Part shown: positions 18,663-28,085 of the stretch, piece after piece
Position numbering within the stretch: the first letter of the stretch is position 1
Layout of the letters: each line of letters opens with the position of its first letter
Assembly: GCF_009469765.1 (NCBI RefSeq)
Contig: NZ_SSSQ01000009.1
Coordinates: 116,718-180,717, forward strand
Direction of reading: 5' to 3'
Source: Dechloromonas hortensis
GTDB taxonomy: Bacteria > Pseudomonadota > Gammaproteobacteria > Burkholderiales > Rhodocyclaceae
DNA: 64,000 nt
The notes under the pieces: generated by a model
What the model saw: only the letters and a program-made list of their open reading frames with translations
Told to the model about the DNA's origin: nothing
Databases searched by the model: none
Translations under genes and position numbers: made by a program

Positions 18663-18681
18663 AATAGTCTGAACAGACTAA
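18663..18681. promoter_or_regulatory. PEP-CTERM upstream dyad, site B (perfect palindrome core)
   Basis: AATAGTCTGAACAGACTAA contains the perfect inverted repeat TAGTCTG-AA-CAGACTA. Its edge is 59 bases upstream of the PEP-CTERM start at 18604, the same distance as site A. Confidence 0.6.
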
Positions 18682-18724
18682 CGGGCTCTCGACAACCCGC
18701 TCAAAGCCTCCGCCAGCAAGGGAA

Positions 18725-18812
18725 GCGCTGATTAAATCCGGCACGTCATTCCCGCGCAGGCGGGAATCCAGAAAAGTCCAGGCACAGGATCTCCGCCTGC
18801 GCGGGGATCACG
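18725..18812. repeat. Dispersed palindromic repeat, copy 1
   Basis: It begins GCGCTGATTAAATCCG, then GTCATTCCCGCGCAGGCGGG, ATCCAGAA, and an inverted arm ending at GGGGATCACG. The same units occur at 41036-41122 and 43646-43690. It lies between dyad site B and the rfbC stop codon. Confidence 0.75.
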
Positions 18813-18830
18813 AATATGAGGCTTCCAGCG

Positions 18831-19370
18831 TTAGCCGGTAGCCTCCCGAAAGGCAATTCCTGCTGCATCCTTGGCTGAAAGCGAGGGCATTCCGTCAATC
18901 GGCCAGGCAATGGCCAGATCCGGGTCATTCCAGGCAATGCAGCGCTCATGGGCCGGCGCATAGTAATCGGTCGTCTTGTATAGAAATTCGGCCGTTTCCG
19001 ACAGGACGACGAAGCCGTGTGCCAAGCCCGGCGGAATCCACAATTGCTTCTTGTTGTCGGCCGAGAGAATCTCGCCAACCCACTGACCGTAGGTTTTTGA
19101 GTCTTTTCGAATGTCGACCGCAACATCGAATACTTCGCCCTGCACGACGCGCACCAGCTTGCCCTGCGGCTGCTGCACCTGGTAATGCAGGCCACGCAGG
19201 ACGTTTCTGGCCGACTTGGAGTGGTTATCCTGCACGAACCGGACATCGAGCCCTGTGGCTTCGTGAAAGGCCTTCTCGTTGTAGCTCTCGTAGAAGAAGC
19301 CGCGCTCGTCACCGAAGACCTTCGGTTCGATAACGAGGACGTCGGGAATGGCGGTCGGTGTTGCACGCAT
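18831..19370 (-). CDS. rfbC: dTDP-4-dehydrorhamnose 3,5-epimerase
   Basis: 179 residues from the ATG at 19370, which overlaps the rfbA stop (TGATG). It is a cupin-fold epimerase with DERGFFYESYN, QDNHSKSARNVLRGLHYQ (active-site His) and WIPPGLAHGFVVLSE. It epimerises C3 and C5 of dTDP-4-keto-6-deoxyglucose. It is the last gene of rfbBDAC; a dispersed palindromic repeat follows. Confidence 0.95.
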   Translation of the reverse strand: MRATPTAIPDVLVIEPKVFGDERGFFYESYNEKAFHEATGLDVRFVQDNHSKSARNVLRGLHYQVQQPQGKLVRVVQGEVFDVAVDIRKDSKTYGQWVGEILSADNKKQLWIPPGLAHGFVVLSETAEFLYKTTDYYAPAHERCIAWNDPDLAIAWPIDGMPSLSAKDAAGIAFREATG

Positions 19371-20248
19371 CAGAATACCTTTTCCTTCAGAACGCCCATC
19401 AGATACTGGCCGTAGGGATTCTTCAGCATCGGTTGGGCCAGCTTTTCCAGTTGGCCGGCATCGACCCAGCGCTTGCGATAGGCGATCTCTTCCGGACAAG
19501 CCACTTTCAGGCCCTGGCGCTTTTCGATGGTGGCGATGAACTGGCTGGCGTCGAGCAGGCTTTCGTGGGTACCGGTATCGAGCCAGGCATGGCCGCGGCC
19601 CATGACCTGGACATTGAGTTGCTGGCGTTCGAGATAGACACGGTTAACGTCGGTGATCTCCAGTTCGCCACGCGGCGATGGCTTGAGATCACGAGCGATG
19701 TCGAGCACCTGGTTGTCGTAGAAGTAGAGGCCGGTGACGGCGTAATTCGATTTCGGCTGTATCGGCTTTTCTTCGAGACTGATCGCCTGCCCCGCCGGGT
19801 CGAACTCGACCACCCCGTAACGCTCGGGGTCATGCACGTGGTAGGCAAAGACGGTGGCGCCGCTCGGCTGGGTGCCGGCGGCAGCGAGATCGTTGGCGAA
19901 TTCGTGACCGTAGAAGATGTTGTCGCCGAGGACCAGCGCGCTGTCGCCATTACCGACGAAGTCGCGGCCGATGATGAAGGCCTGGGCGAGGCCGTCCGGG
20001 CTGGGCTGGATGGCGTATTGCAGGTTCAGGCCCCATTGACTGCCATCGCCAAGCAGTTGCTGGAAGCGCGGCGTGTCCTGCGGCGTCGAGATGATCAGAA
20101 TGTCCCGGATACCGGCCAGCATCAGCGTGGTCAGCGGGTAGTAGATCATCGGCTTGTCGTGGATCGGCAGCAGTTGCTTGGAGACGGCGAGCGTGACCGG
20201 GTAGAGCCGGGTGCCGGAACCGCCGGCGAGGATGATGCCTTTACGCAT
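19370..20248 (-). CDS. rfbA: Glucose-1-phosphate thymidylyltransferase
   Basis: 292 residues from the ATG at 20248 (AAGGACA Shine-Dalgarno). The signature [47 protein letters not shown] and TDVNRVYL identify RmlA. It makes dTDP-glucose, the first step to dTDP-L-rhamnose. The 15-base gap from rfbD and the overlap with rfbC show an operon. Confidence 0.96.
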   Translation of the reverse strand: MRKGIILAGGSGTRLYPVTLAVSKQLLPIHDKPMIYYPLTTLMLAGIRDILIISTPQDTPRFQQLLGDGSQWGLNLQYAIQPSPDGLAQAFIIGRDFVGNGDSALVLGDNIFYGHEFANDLAAAGTQPSGATVFAYHVHDPERYGVVEFDPAGQAISLEEKPIQPKSNYAVTGLYFYDNQVLDIARDLKPSPRGELEITDVNRVYLERQQLNVQVMGRGHAWLDTGTHESLLDASQFIATIEKRQGLKVACPEEIAYRKRWVDAGQLEKLAQPMLKNPYGQYLMGVLKEKVF

Positions 20249-20263
20249 GGAGTTGTCCTTCAA

Positions 20264-21151
20264 TCAAAGTATTTGTTGCATCACGTGGGCCAGGCCGTCT
20301 TGCCAGGCGGGCAATTCGAGTCTGAAGGTCTGGCGAAGCTTGCCGGTGTCAAGGCGGGAGTTGGCTGGACGCGGTGCGGGCAGCGGGTAGTCGCGGGTGG
20401 CGATCGGCTGCACGTCGTCGGCGCTCAGCTTGAGCGGCCGGCCGGCGACCTGGGCGGCGCGGATGACGGTCTGGGCGTATTCGTGCCAAGTGGTACAGCC
20501 AGAGGCGACCAGGTGGTAGAGGCCGAACGGGAAGTCAGCCCGGCCCTGGCGTTGGTACTGGCCGAGGATCTGCGCCGTAACGTCTGCAAGCAGCGCGGCC
20601 GAGGTCGGGGCACCGAACTGGTCGGCGACGATGTTCAGGCGGTCGCGCTCGGCAGCGAGACGCAGCATGGTCTTGGCGAAGTTGCCGCCGTGCGCGCCGA
20701 ACACCCAGCTGGTGCGGAAGATCAGGTGATCCGCCCCGCTCGCCTGCAGCGCCTGCTCGCCGGCCAGTTTGCTCTGACCATAGACGCTTTGCGGGTTGGG
20801 CGTGTCGTCTTCACGGTAAGCCCCCTCTTTGCTGCCGGCGAAGACGTAGTCGGTGGAGTAGTGGATGACCAGCGCGCCGCGGCGGGCGGCTTCTTCACCG
20901 AGGATGCCGGGGGCCACGGCATTGACGGCGTGGGCCAGGGCGGGTTCGGATTCGGCCTTGTCCACCGCGGTGTAGGCGGCGGGGTTGATGATGACTTGCG
21001 GCTTGAAGTCGGCAATCAGTTGGCGGATGGCGTCCGGGTTGGAAAGGTCACATTCCTGATGGTCGACCGCAGCAATCTCGCCCAACGGCGCCAGGGCGCG
21101 CTGCAGTTCGAAGCCGACCTGGCCGTTCTTGCCGGTAAGCAGGATCTTCAT
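20264..21151 (-). CDS. rfbD: dTDP-4-dehydrorhamnose reductase
   Basis: 295 residues. Extended SDR fold with GKNGQVGFELQ (residues 7-17), STDYVFAG and YGQSKLAGE carrying the Tyr/Lys pair, and FRTSWVFG. It performs the last NAD(P)H-dependent step to dTDP-L-rhamnose. It starts one base after the rfbB stop. Gene order B-D-A-C is the usual one. Confidence 0.95.
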   Translation of the reverse strand: MKILLTGKNGQVGFELQRALAPLGEIAAVDHQECDLSNPDAIRQLIADFKPQVIINPAAYTAVDKAESEPALAHAVNAVAPGILGEEAARRGALVIHYSTDYVFAGSKEGAYREDDTPNPQSVYGQSKLAGEQALQASGADHLIFRTSWVFGAHGGNFAKTMLRLAAERDRLNIVADQFGAPTSAALLADVTAQILGQYQRQGRADFPFGLYHLVASGCTTWHEYAQTVIRAAQVAGRPLKLSADDVQPIATRDYPLPAPRPANSRLDTGKLRQTFRLELPAWQDGLAHVMQQIL

Positions 21152-21152
21152 G

Positions 21153-22214
21153 TCAGGCGCCGTATTGTTTGCCTAGCCACTCGCGGTAGGCACCGCTGGT
21201 GACGTTGGCGACCCAGGCCTGGTTATCGAGATACCACTGCACGGTTTTCTTGATGCCGCTCTCGAAGGTTTCGGCCGGTTTCCAGCCGAGTTCGCGTTCG
21301 ATCTTGCTGGCGTCGATGGCGTAGCGGCGGTCGTGGCCGGGGCGATCCTTGACGTAGGTGATCTGGGCCTTGTAAGGCTGGCCGTCAGCGCGCGGGCTGA
21401 GATGGTCGAGGATGGCGCAGAGGGTATGAACGACGTCAAGATTGGGCTTTTCGTTCCAGCCGCCGATGTTGTAAGTCTCGCCCAGGCGACCGGCTTCCAA
21501 CACGCGGCGGATGGCGCTGCAGTGATCCTTGACGTAGAGCCAGTCGCGGATTTGCTGGCCATCGCCGTAGATCGGCAGCGGCTTGCCGGCCAGCGCGTTA
21601 TGGATGACGAGCGGGATCAGCTTTTCCGGGAAGTGGTAGGGACCGTAGTTGTTGGAGCAATTGGTGGTCAGCACCGGCAGGCCGTAGGTATGGTGGTAGG
21701 CGCGGACCAGATGGTCGGAGGCGGCCTTGCTCGCCGAGTAGGGGCTGTTCGGTTCGTAGCGGTGGGTTTCGGTGAAGGCGGGGTCATCCTTGCCGAGCGA
21801 GCCATACACTTCATCGGTCGAGACGTGCAGGAAGCGGAAGGCGGCTTTGGCCTCGTCAGGCAGCCCGCCCCAGTAGGCGCGCACGGCTTCGAGCAGGCGG
21901 AAGGTGCCGACGATGTTGGTCTGGATGAAGTCTTCCGGGCCGTGAATGCTGCGGTCGACGTGCGATTCGGCGGCAAAATTGACCACGGCGCGCGGTTGGT
22001 GCTCGGCCAGCAACTTAGCGATCAGGTCGAAGTCGCCTATGCCGCCTTTGACGAAAAGGTGGTTTTTGTTGCCTTCGAGGGTGGCGAGGTTTTCCAGGTT
22101 GCCGGCGTAGGTCAGCGCATCCAGGTTGATCACCGGTTCATCTGACTGTGCCAGCCAGTCCAAAACAAAATTGCTGCCGATAAAGCCGGCGCCGCCAGTT
22201 ACGAGAATCGTCAC
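21153..22214 (-). CDS. rfbB: dTDP-glucose 4,6-dehydratase
   Basis: 353 residues. NAD-binding [10 protein letters not shown] at the N terminus, [23 protein letters not shown] and [20 protein letters not shown] carrying the catalytic Tyr/Lys identify RmlB. It is the first gene of the rhamnose operon. About 85 bases of AT-richer DNA separate it from the next upstream glycosyltransferase gene and may hold a promoter, though none stands out. Confidence 0.96.
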   Translation of the reverse strand: MTILVTGGAGFIGSNFVLDWLAQSDEPVINLDALTYAGNLENLATLEGNKNHLFVKGGIGDFDLIAKLLAEHQPRAVVNFAAESHVDRSIHGPEDFIQTNIVGTFRLLEAVRAYWGGLPDEAKAAFRFLHVSTDEVYGSLGKDDPAFTETHRYEPNSPYSASKAASDHLVRAYHHTYGLPVLTTNCSNNYGPYHFPEKLIPLVIHNALAGKPLPIYGDGQQIRDWLYVKDHCSAIRRVLEAGRLGETYNIGGWNEKPNLDVVHTLCAILDHLSPRADGQPYKAQITYVKDRPGHDRRYAIDASKIERELGWKPAETFESGIKKTVQWYLDNQAWVANVTSGAYREWLGKQYGA

Positions 22215-22300
22215 AAAACACCTCTTATTTAATCAAACATCATTAATATGCTGAATTTGGTGCAATCGGGCAATAAGGCAAATGGATCATTCGCAAGCCA

Positions 22301-23119
22301 TCAGCGAAAAAGCCCCTTGACCCCCGGTGGGGAAAAAACAGGAATCCGGTACTTCTGCCGAAATATCTTCAAGCTACGCAAATGCATTTTTCCAGCGTTG
22401 CTTAAGGGCCCCGCGCTGCTTGAACGCTGATGGTCGTGAATCAGGCGAACGTTAGGTGCGCAGACTACCCTGAGGCCCGCCCGCCATACTCGTGCACACA
22501 GATCGACATCTTCCATGTAAAGAAAATAGGCCTCATTCATACGACCAATTTTTTCGAACAAGGATCGACGAATGACAAAACCGGTACCCATCACCCAGTC
22601 GGCATCGAATGGCAGTCCCTTATCCCAAGCCGTGAACATCATGTGCCGATCAATCATTGGCTTGATCGGCCAATAACGCCCTAAAGGCGTACGCCGACCA
22701 ACAATGTCGAGAACGCTGTAGAACCGCCGCGCCGAAAACTGCCGTTCGCCATTGGGATAGGTCAGGTCAAGGCCGACCAAACCAATGGTCTTATCCGTTT
22801 CCATGAGTTCCAGGGCACGTGAAATGCTCTGATCAACGAAGTAGGTATCCGGATTCAGAACAAGCAAAAAATCGCCTGTAGCCAAAGCAGCCCCCACATT
22901 TACCCCCGACGAAAAACCGCCGTTGCGCTCCGCCAACACGAGCCGGACATCTTTCGGCAATGCTGCTTTCAAACGGGCAAACGAATCATCCGGCGAAGCG
23001 TTCTCCACCACGATGATATCCTGGGGTTGCGCAACCCCCATCTCAATGATTGAGGCAACGCATTTCAGCGTCAGATCGGGGGTACGATAATTGACTATTA
23101 TCGGATTGATTTTATTCAT
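22301..23119 (-). CDS. Glycosyltransferase family 2, rhamnosyltransferase-like
   Basis: 272 residues from the ATG at 23119. GT-A fold motifs: IIVNYRTPDLTLKCVASI, ERNGGFSSGVNVGA, the metal-site region LVLNPDTYF, and the acceptor region MNEAYFLYMEDVDLCARVWRAG seen in WbbL-like rhamnosyltransferases. Location beside rfbBDAC supports rhamnose transfer from dTDP-rhamnose, which is an inference. It is 11 bases behind the GT4 gene. Confidence 0.85.
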   Translation of the reverse strand: MNKINPIIVNYRTPDLTLKCVASIIEMGVAQPQDIIVVENASPDDSFARLKAALPKDVRLVLAERNGGFSSGVNVGAALATGDFLLVLNPDTYFVDQSISRALELMETDKTIGLVGLDLTYPNGERQFSARRFYSVLDIVGRRTPLGRYWPIKPMIDRHMMFTAWDKGLPFDADWVMGTGFVIRRSLFEKIGRMNEAYFLYMEDVDLCARVWRAGLRVVCAPNVRLIHDHQRSSSAGPLSNAGKMHLRSLKIFRQKYRIPVFSPPGVKGLFR

Positions 23120-23130
23120 GAAATAAACGC

Positions 23131-24207
23131 TCAGCGAAGTTGGCTTGCAAGCTTTGGTTCCACAGCCAGCAAACTGCGAACCAAAATGTCGGCGGAATTT
23201 TCCCAAGTAAATCGATTCAACACCGCCTCACCCGCCTGCCGACGCCGGCCGCTCTCCGTATCGGCAGCCAGTGCATCAAACGCCGCGGCCCAAGAACGAC
23301 GGTCACCCAACTCAACGAACAAGGCAGCATCGCCCAACACCTCGCGGTGCACCGGAATTCCCGAGGCGATGACCGGCGTGCCGCACGCCAAGGCCTCCAG
23401 CGGCGGAATTCCGAATCCCTCCCACTTGGAGGGATAGAGCAAGGCGGCCGCCCCCTGATACAAACGCAGCAACTCATCCCGTGAAAGGTAATCCAGAAAC
23501 TCGACCCTGTCGGTCAGCCCACGAGAAGCCACGAGCTGCTCCAGATGTTCGCGGTATCCGCCCGAACACGAAGTCACCAGAAGACGAAATTTCGGCGACC
23601 ACATCTCGGACATCGCAAGAACCTCATCCACGTTCTTGTGCGAATACCTGGCGCCGACCATCAGGAGATAAGGATCGCCCTCCCGCGCAGCCGGATTGGC
23701 AGAAAACGACGTGGTATCCACCCCATTGGGAACAACATAAATCCGATCGGCAGGGTAACCATAGGTTTGAGCCACATCCTGCCTTGTCGTTTCGGAAACG
23801 CAGAACACCGCGCGGCACTTCTTCAACAATCTCGGCAGGCCGAACTTGAAGAACAAATACTGTGGCTTATGTTGCGAAGGGAAGCGGAGACAAATCAAAT
23901 CATGAATCGTGATGATCTGATCTCTTACCCCGGGCAAACCATGGTGCGTTGGGGAATAAACCAATGAGCCCGCATCGAACGAAAGCGAACGCATCCAAAG
24001 CTGCCGACGAATCGCCGCCAACTTCCCGCCACCGATAGCAACAGACTCAGGAGCCTTAACCAGAACCTCGCCCGGAGGACATGGGCTCTGCCCGGCAATG
24101 AAGGACGCAGTAAAGCGGCTCGCCAAAGCCTGCGAACAATGCCCCGAATACACACCCAGTCCGGTTGGCTTGGGCCCCAGCATGGATAGGTTAGCGATCA
24201 ATTTCAT
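23131..24207 (-). CDS. Glycosyltransferase family 4 (GT-B fold)
   Basis: 358 residues from the ATG at 24207. The N-terminal acceptor domain is followed by the donor domain with FCVSETTRQDVAQTYG, VVPNGVD, MVGARYSHKN and the EX7E-type region YPSKWEGFGIPPLEALACG, then GTPVIASGIPVHREVLGDAA. It is similar to mannosyl- or rhamnosyltransferases of O-antigen clusters. Sugar specificity cannot be read. It is 16 bases behind the glycosidase-like gene. Confidence 0.87.
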   Translation of the reverse strand: MKLIANLSMLGPKPTGLGVYSGHCSQALASRFTASFIAGQSPCPPGEVLVKAPESVAIGGGKLAAIRRQLWMRSLSFDAGSLVYSPTHHGLPGVRDQIITIHDLICLRFPSQHKPQYLFFKFGLPRLLKKCRAVFCVSETTRQDVAQTYGYPADRIYVVPNGVDTTSFSANPAAREGDPYLLMVGARYSHKNVDEVLAMSEMWSPKFRLLVTSCSGGYREHLEQLVASRGLTDRVEFLDYLSRDELLRLYQGAAALLYPSKWEGFGIPPLEALACGTPVIASGIPVHREVLGDAALFVELGDRRSWAAAFDALAADTESGRRRQAGEAVLNRFTWENSADILVRSLLAVEPKLASQLR

Positions 24208-24223
24208 ACCGTTATTCACTCGT

Positions 24224-27016
24224 TCAATTTCTTGGCTGCAGCCAACTAAGCTCTTCAATCTGGAAACCGTGCTGCTGACCGGCCTCACCACCGTACCCCC
24301 CCCAACCAATCATGACTTCGCGGACATTGTTCAAATCCAGCACTCCATTGTCATCTCGCCCCCAGGGGGCCGCATGAGCCAGATTGAACAACCCTGACAA
24401 CTCTTTCCTGTCAGTACCGGGTCGCAAATCGATCATCCATACACCACCACTTTTCTCAACCAACTGAGCCATCAAGGGTCGAGGAACAGACGCTACTGAC
24501 TGAACATCACTTACCTGCAAGCGAATGCCCGCAAAAGAGCGCAAATCAACCTCTCCCACTTGGGCTGCCGCAAAAGCCCACGATTCACCCCGTTTAAGAA
24601 TTTTCGTGGTCACCTCAATCGGTGGGCACCCGGCATTCGAGTTACTCAACAGTCGAATCGCCATGTCCTGGTTATTCGAATGACGCGCCACCCATTTCGG
24701 GCATCCGGCGGCACTCAACATCGAACGTGCCTTCAACGAACCCGACGAAGCGACATCGGGGACGACGGCAATCGTCGCCCGATCACTGGCAGTTCCATCA
24801 GTCACTTTGACGCCAATATGGCTCTGCCCTACCGCGATCAAACTGGCTTTAAAACGGCATGAAAAAGACACTCCATTCGCATTAAGGCTCGGCAAGGTTT
24901 GCTTCGGCAGCGAAGTGATCTCAACGCCACGCCCAGCAAGGCATTCAAGACTCGGCACCACACCATCCCTACCAAAAACCACGCCCGTCAACTCGATCGG
25001 CACATCGTCCGGCACGCTGATTACGCTGCGATTTACCCCCGGGCTGCGCTGACTTTTTCCGTCAACCGTCACATTTGCAGAGATACGCAATGGTGCAGGC
25101 CCTCGCAAACCTCGGCCGGGAAGATTCACGACAGTAACGCCCGCCGGCAAAGCCTTTATCCCGGATACAAACACCGGCTTGGCAGCAGAAACCTCAGCCT
25201 CAGACGCCGCATGCGCCTCCCCGAAAATATCCCTCACCTCGATACCGGCCCCCAATCGGGCGAGGCCTACGCCATCACCCCACACAACGGCCACGTACTC
25301 GCCATTTGGCTTACGGAAATAGACCGAACGACCGTTCCCTGACCGTTCCGTTGCGGCAACATTGGCCCCCGCCAGATGGCGCGTCAGCATTGCCAAAGCG
25401 AGATACGCCGGGCGTGGCGAATGGTCTTCGTGAAAAATTCCCCACGTATGCAACTCCGCCTCTACAAGCTCCCGCCAGAAAAAATAAAAAACGCGCTCAT
25501 ATCCGGCTGCAAAACCACCGGCATAGGTCTTCACCAAATAAGCGGCCTGCTCAATCTCAGCCTTCCGCCACGCCCCTTGCACATCCCGACGCAGTGAATA
25601 CCCCATCTCCGTCAGCCACCCGGGTACCTCACTCAGCCCCGCATCACGCTCCAGGGCAAGCAAATGAGTCTTTTGAAAATCCTCAATTTCCGCCTGCTTC
25701 CCGTAATAGTGCTGGTTACGGGCATCCATGAAAGCCGCAACGTCGTTCTTATATATTTCCTCGAAAAACTTACCGGGCTGGCCAGCCGCGGCACCAATCA
25801 AGACCCGTATCCCCGGATCAACCGACTTGACCCCCGCGCTGAACGCCTTGAAACCACTCGCATAGTGATAGGGATAGCCAAGAAAAAAATCACTGTTCTG
25901 CTCGTTCCAATACTCGACGCTACGAACGAACTGCCCCAATCCCAACGCGAAGCTCCGCCCAAAGGTAAAAGCCGCAGCATCATCCATGGGCGGCAGGCGA
26001 TCCCAGGTTAAGGTCGCGCCCCCACCAAGCCGCGACCACGTCGGCGAGTCATGAAAAACCTGAACAGACTCCATGCCTTTTTCGGCAACTGCCTTGGCAA
26101 CAGGAAGGTACAAACTCCAATCGCTTTGGTTTCTGCTCGGCTGAACCTTGCTCCACAGCATTCGATCCCGGACGGAGCCAATGCCCGCCAGTCGCATCAT
26201 TGCAAGCGACTGCTTAACCTCCTCCAAACCGCCGCCGTACCAACTCAGAGCGGCGTCCATGCCAAACCTAGGTTCATTCGGTACAGCACCAGACGGCAAA
26301 ACAACCAGAGACGAAATCCACTTAGCAGCAGACCCCGCTGCTGACTCAAGCTTTACAGAAACGTCGTAATAGCCGACCGGCAACCGCCCTAAATCGACAT
26401 CAACGCGCTCTCCGCCTCTGGAGGAAACCCGGCGCGAAACACTCACTTTGCCGCGATGATCCTTGAGTTCCAGCGAAAATGCCCCGGCAATGGCAGGCAC
26501 GCTGGAAAAATGCCAGCGCGAAGTCGAATCGGCCGTGATCACGGTTCCATTCACAGCCTCACCAACGATAACGCTACCTGGCGATACCCGAAGATTCGAA
26601 ATCCCCCAACGGCCGCTCCCCTCTTTCTTTTTGCTCTCTACCGCGGCAACAACGATCAGGCGCTTTGCCCCGGATGGAACAGCCACCGATTCATCAAGAG
26701 CAAACGAAGAAAACGTCCCGAGCCAAGGACCGCGCCTCGCAGTCCACACACGCTTTCCAAATGCATCAATAAAAGCTATCTCGAGATAGCCTCTGGCCAA
26801 GACCAACGACGAGGTTAGTTCCCCAGCGACATGAATAGCGGCCTCACCATTCAATGCGCACTCCAACGCAACCGATTGCTTGACCCGAGCCCCCTCTGCA
26901 ACAACGGCAAGCTCCTTGGCTGATGGAACGCAATCCAGCGACGAAGCAGCCAAGCTAGCCAGCGATAACCCGAGGCCAAACAAGAGCAGGATGGGGCGCA
27001 ACAGCCTCAGCTTCAT
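24224..27016 (-). CDS. Large secreted protein with a TIM-barrel glycosidase-like domain
   Basis: 930 residues with a signal peptide (about 1-23). The central region (about 250-560) looks like a clan GH-A (GH39-like) barrel: EYWNEQN with putative acid/base Glu372 and WLTEMGYS with putative nucleophile Glu470. Flanking N-terminal (25-240) and C-terminal (about 580-930) parts are beta-rich. The start overlaps the stop of the upstream glycosyltransferase gene (ATGA). Embedded in an EPS gene set, it probably trims, modifies or degrades the polymer in the periplasm or outside. Family and substrate are inferences. It has no PEP-CTERM signal. Confidence 0.7.
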   Translation of the reverse strand: MKLRLLRPILLLFGLGLSLASLAASSLDCVPSAKELAVVAEGARVKQSVALECALNGEAAIHVAGELTSSLVLARGYLEIAFIDAFGKRVWTARRGPWLGTFSSFALDESVAVPSGAKRLIVVAAVESKKKEGSGRWGISNLRVSPGSVIVGEAVNGTVITADSTSRWHFSSVPAIAGAFSLELKDHRGKVSVSRRVSSRGGERVDVDLGRLPVGYYDVSVKLESAAGSAAKWISSLVVLPSGAVPNEPRFGMDAALSWYGGGLEEVKQSLAMMRLAGIGSVRDRMLWSKVQPSRNQSDWSLYLPVAKAVAEKGMESVQVFHDSPTWSRLGGGATLTWDRLPPMDDAAAFTFGRSFALGLGQFVRSVEYWNEQNSDFFLGYPYHYASGFKAFSAGVKSVDPGIRVLIGAAAGQPGKFFEEIYKNDVAAFMDARNQHYYGKQAEIEDFQKTHLLALERDAGLSEVPGWLTEMGYSLRRDVQGAWRKAEIEQAAYLVKTYAGGFAAGYERVFYFFWRELVEAELHTWGIFHEDHSPRPAYLALAMLTRHLAGANVAATERSGNGRSVYFRKPNGEYVAVVWGDGVGLARLGAGIEVRDIFGEAHAASEAEVSAAKPVFVSGIKALPAGVTVVNLPGRGLRGPAPLRISANVTVDGKSQRSPGVNRSVISVPDDVPIELTGVVFGRDGVVPSLECLAGRGVEITSLPKQTLPSLNANGVSFSCRFKASLIAVGQSHIGVKVTDGTASDRATIAVVPDVASSGSLKARSMLSAAGCPKWVARHSNNQDMAIRLLSNSNAGCPPIEVTTKILKRGESWAFAAAQVGEVDLRSFAGIRLQVSDVQSVASVPRPLMAQLVEKSGGVWMIDLRPGTDRKELSGLFNLAHAAPWGRDDNGVLDLNNVREVMIGWGGYGGEAGQQHGFQIEELSWLQPRN

Positions 27017-27996
27017 CTAGGCGGAACCTTGCGCAGGCCAAACAAAACCGCTGCCATCAGCCTCGCATGGCCCCATCGCCCCTGCAGACAACGGCGCAAT
27101 ATCTGTAGTAGCGAAAAGCAGAACACACTCGGCAAGGCCCACGGATAAAACTTCCGTGTAAAAACCAGGCGATTTCGAACACCATAGTATTCGGCTAATA
27201 AACTACGCCCTTCGCTTTTACCTGAACCAAGCGCCGCACCTTCTTTATGGTAAACAATAGCGTCCGAGGCATAACCCAAGCGAAAGCCCTTCTTCCGCGC
27301 TCTTATCGCCCAGTCGATTTCCTCGTAATAAAGAAAATAGTCTTCGGAAAGCGGCCCTACAGTTTCGAGAAACTCCTTGCTGACCAACATTGAAGCGCCG
27401 GAAACGTAACTCATGCGCTTTTCAACCGACTGTTGATCGATCGGGAAACCAAGTTGAGTACGGTTGCCAATTTCCCGAACAGCCCCTGTCCATTTCTGAT
27501 ACTCAGCGCCCCCGTAGGCTTGAATGGTCAGCCTATCGAAATCATACACGAGCGTACTACCACAAATCCCGATATTCGAATTTCCATTCATTCGTGTGAG
27601 CATATGATTCAGCGCACAAGGCTCCACAACCGTATCGTTGTTAAGAAACCAGAAATAATCCGCTTTAATGAGAGGAGATGAATACTTAAGGGCGATATTA
27701 TTACCTCTCGAAAAACCTGAATTTTCTGAATTTATAACCAATGTCACTAAAAGCTTATTTTGATAATTACCTTTTTCAAAATAATCTACAACTTCAACAG
27801 AATCATCGGTGTGCCTACAACGGGGCTCGAACGTAGCCCCCAGGAAATTCTTAAAAATTTCTGCCGAGCCATCCTGCGAAAAATTATCACAAACAACCAA
27901 ATACCAATTCGAATCCGCAGAGTTCTGTATAGAGGATATGCAAGCACAAGTGTCGTTAGCGCGCTTCCAATTTACTAGAACGATTTCGGTCAGCAT
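27013..27996 (-). CDS. Glycosyltransferase family 2
   Basis: 327 residues. GT-A motifs IVLVNWKRANDTCACISSI, ENSGFSRGNNIALKY, the metal site FWFLNNDTVVEP, and LSEDYFLYYEEIDWAIRARKKG. Overlap with the next gene (ATGA) shows coupling. The N-terminal half is clearly AT-richer than the rfb genes. The substrate is unknown. An 89-base AT-rich gap with no clear terminator separates it from the polymerase gene. Confidence 0.87.
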   Translation of the reverse strand: MLTEIVLVNWKRANDTCACISSIQNSADSNWYLVVCDNFSQDGSAEIFKNFLGATFEPRCRHTDDSVEVVDYFEKGNYQNKLLVTLVINSENSGFSRGNNIALKYSSPLIKADYFWFLNNDTVVEPCALNHMLTRMNGNSNIGICGSTLVYDFDRLTIQAYGGAEYQKWTGAVREIGNRTQLGFPIDQQSVEKRMSYVSGASMLVSKEFLETVGPLSEDYFLYYEEIDWAIRARKKGFRLGYASDAIVYHKEGAALGSGKSEGRSLLAEYYGVRNRLVFTRKFYPWALPSVFCFSLLQILRRCLQGRWGHARLMAAVLFGLRKVPPR

Positions 27997-28085
27997 GACA
28001 CATCCATTATTAAATTAGGCCAAAAAATAAACTTATTACACAAAAACCGTCGGGAAGCATAAAAAAACCCAGCAAACTGAGTAAA

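Noticed and set aside
16825..18681. Sigma-54 -24/-12 elements downstream of the PEP-CTERM dyads
   Set aside because: Only GG-N9-GC arrangements could be found, at different places relative to the dyad, so no promoter is called.
19358..21202. Plus-strand frame of 614 codons opposite rfbA and rfbD
   Set aside because: Antisense shadow of two well-supported rhamnose genes.
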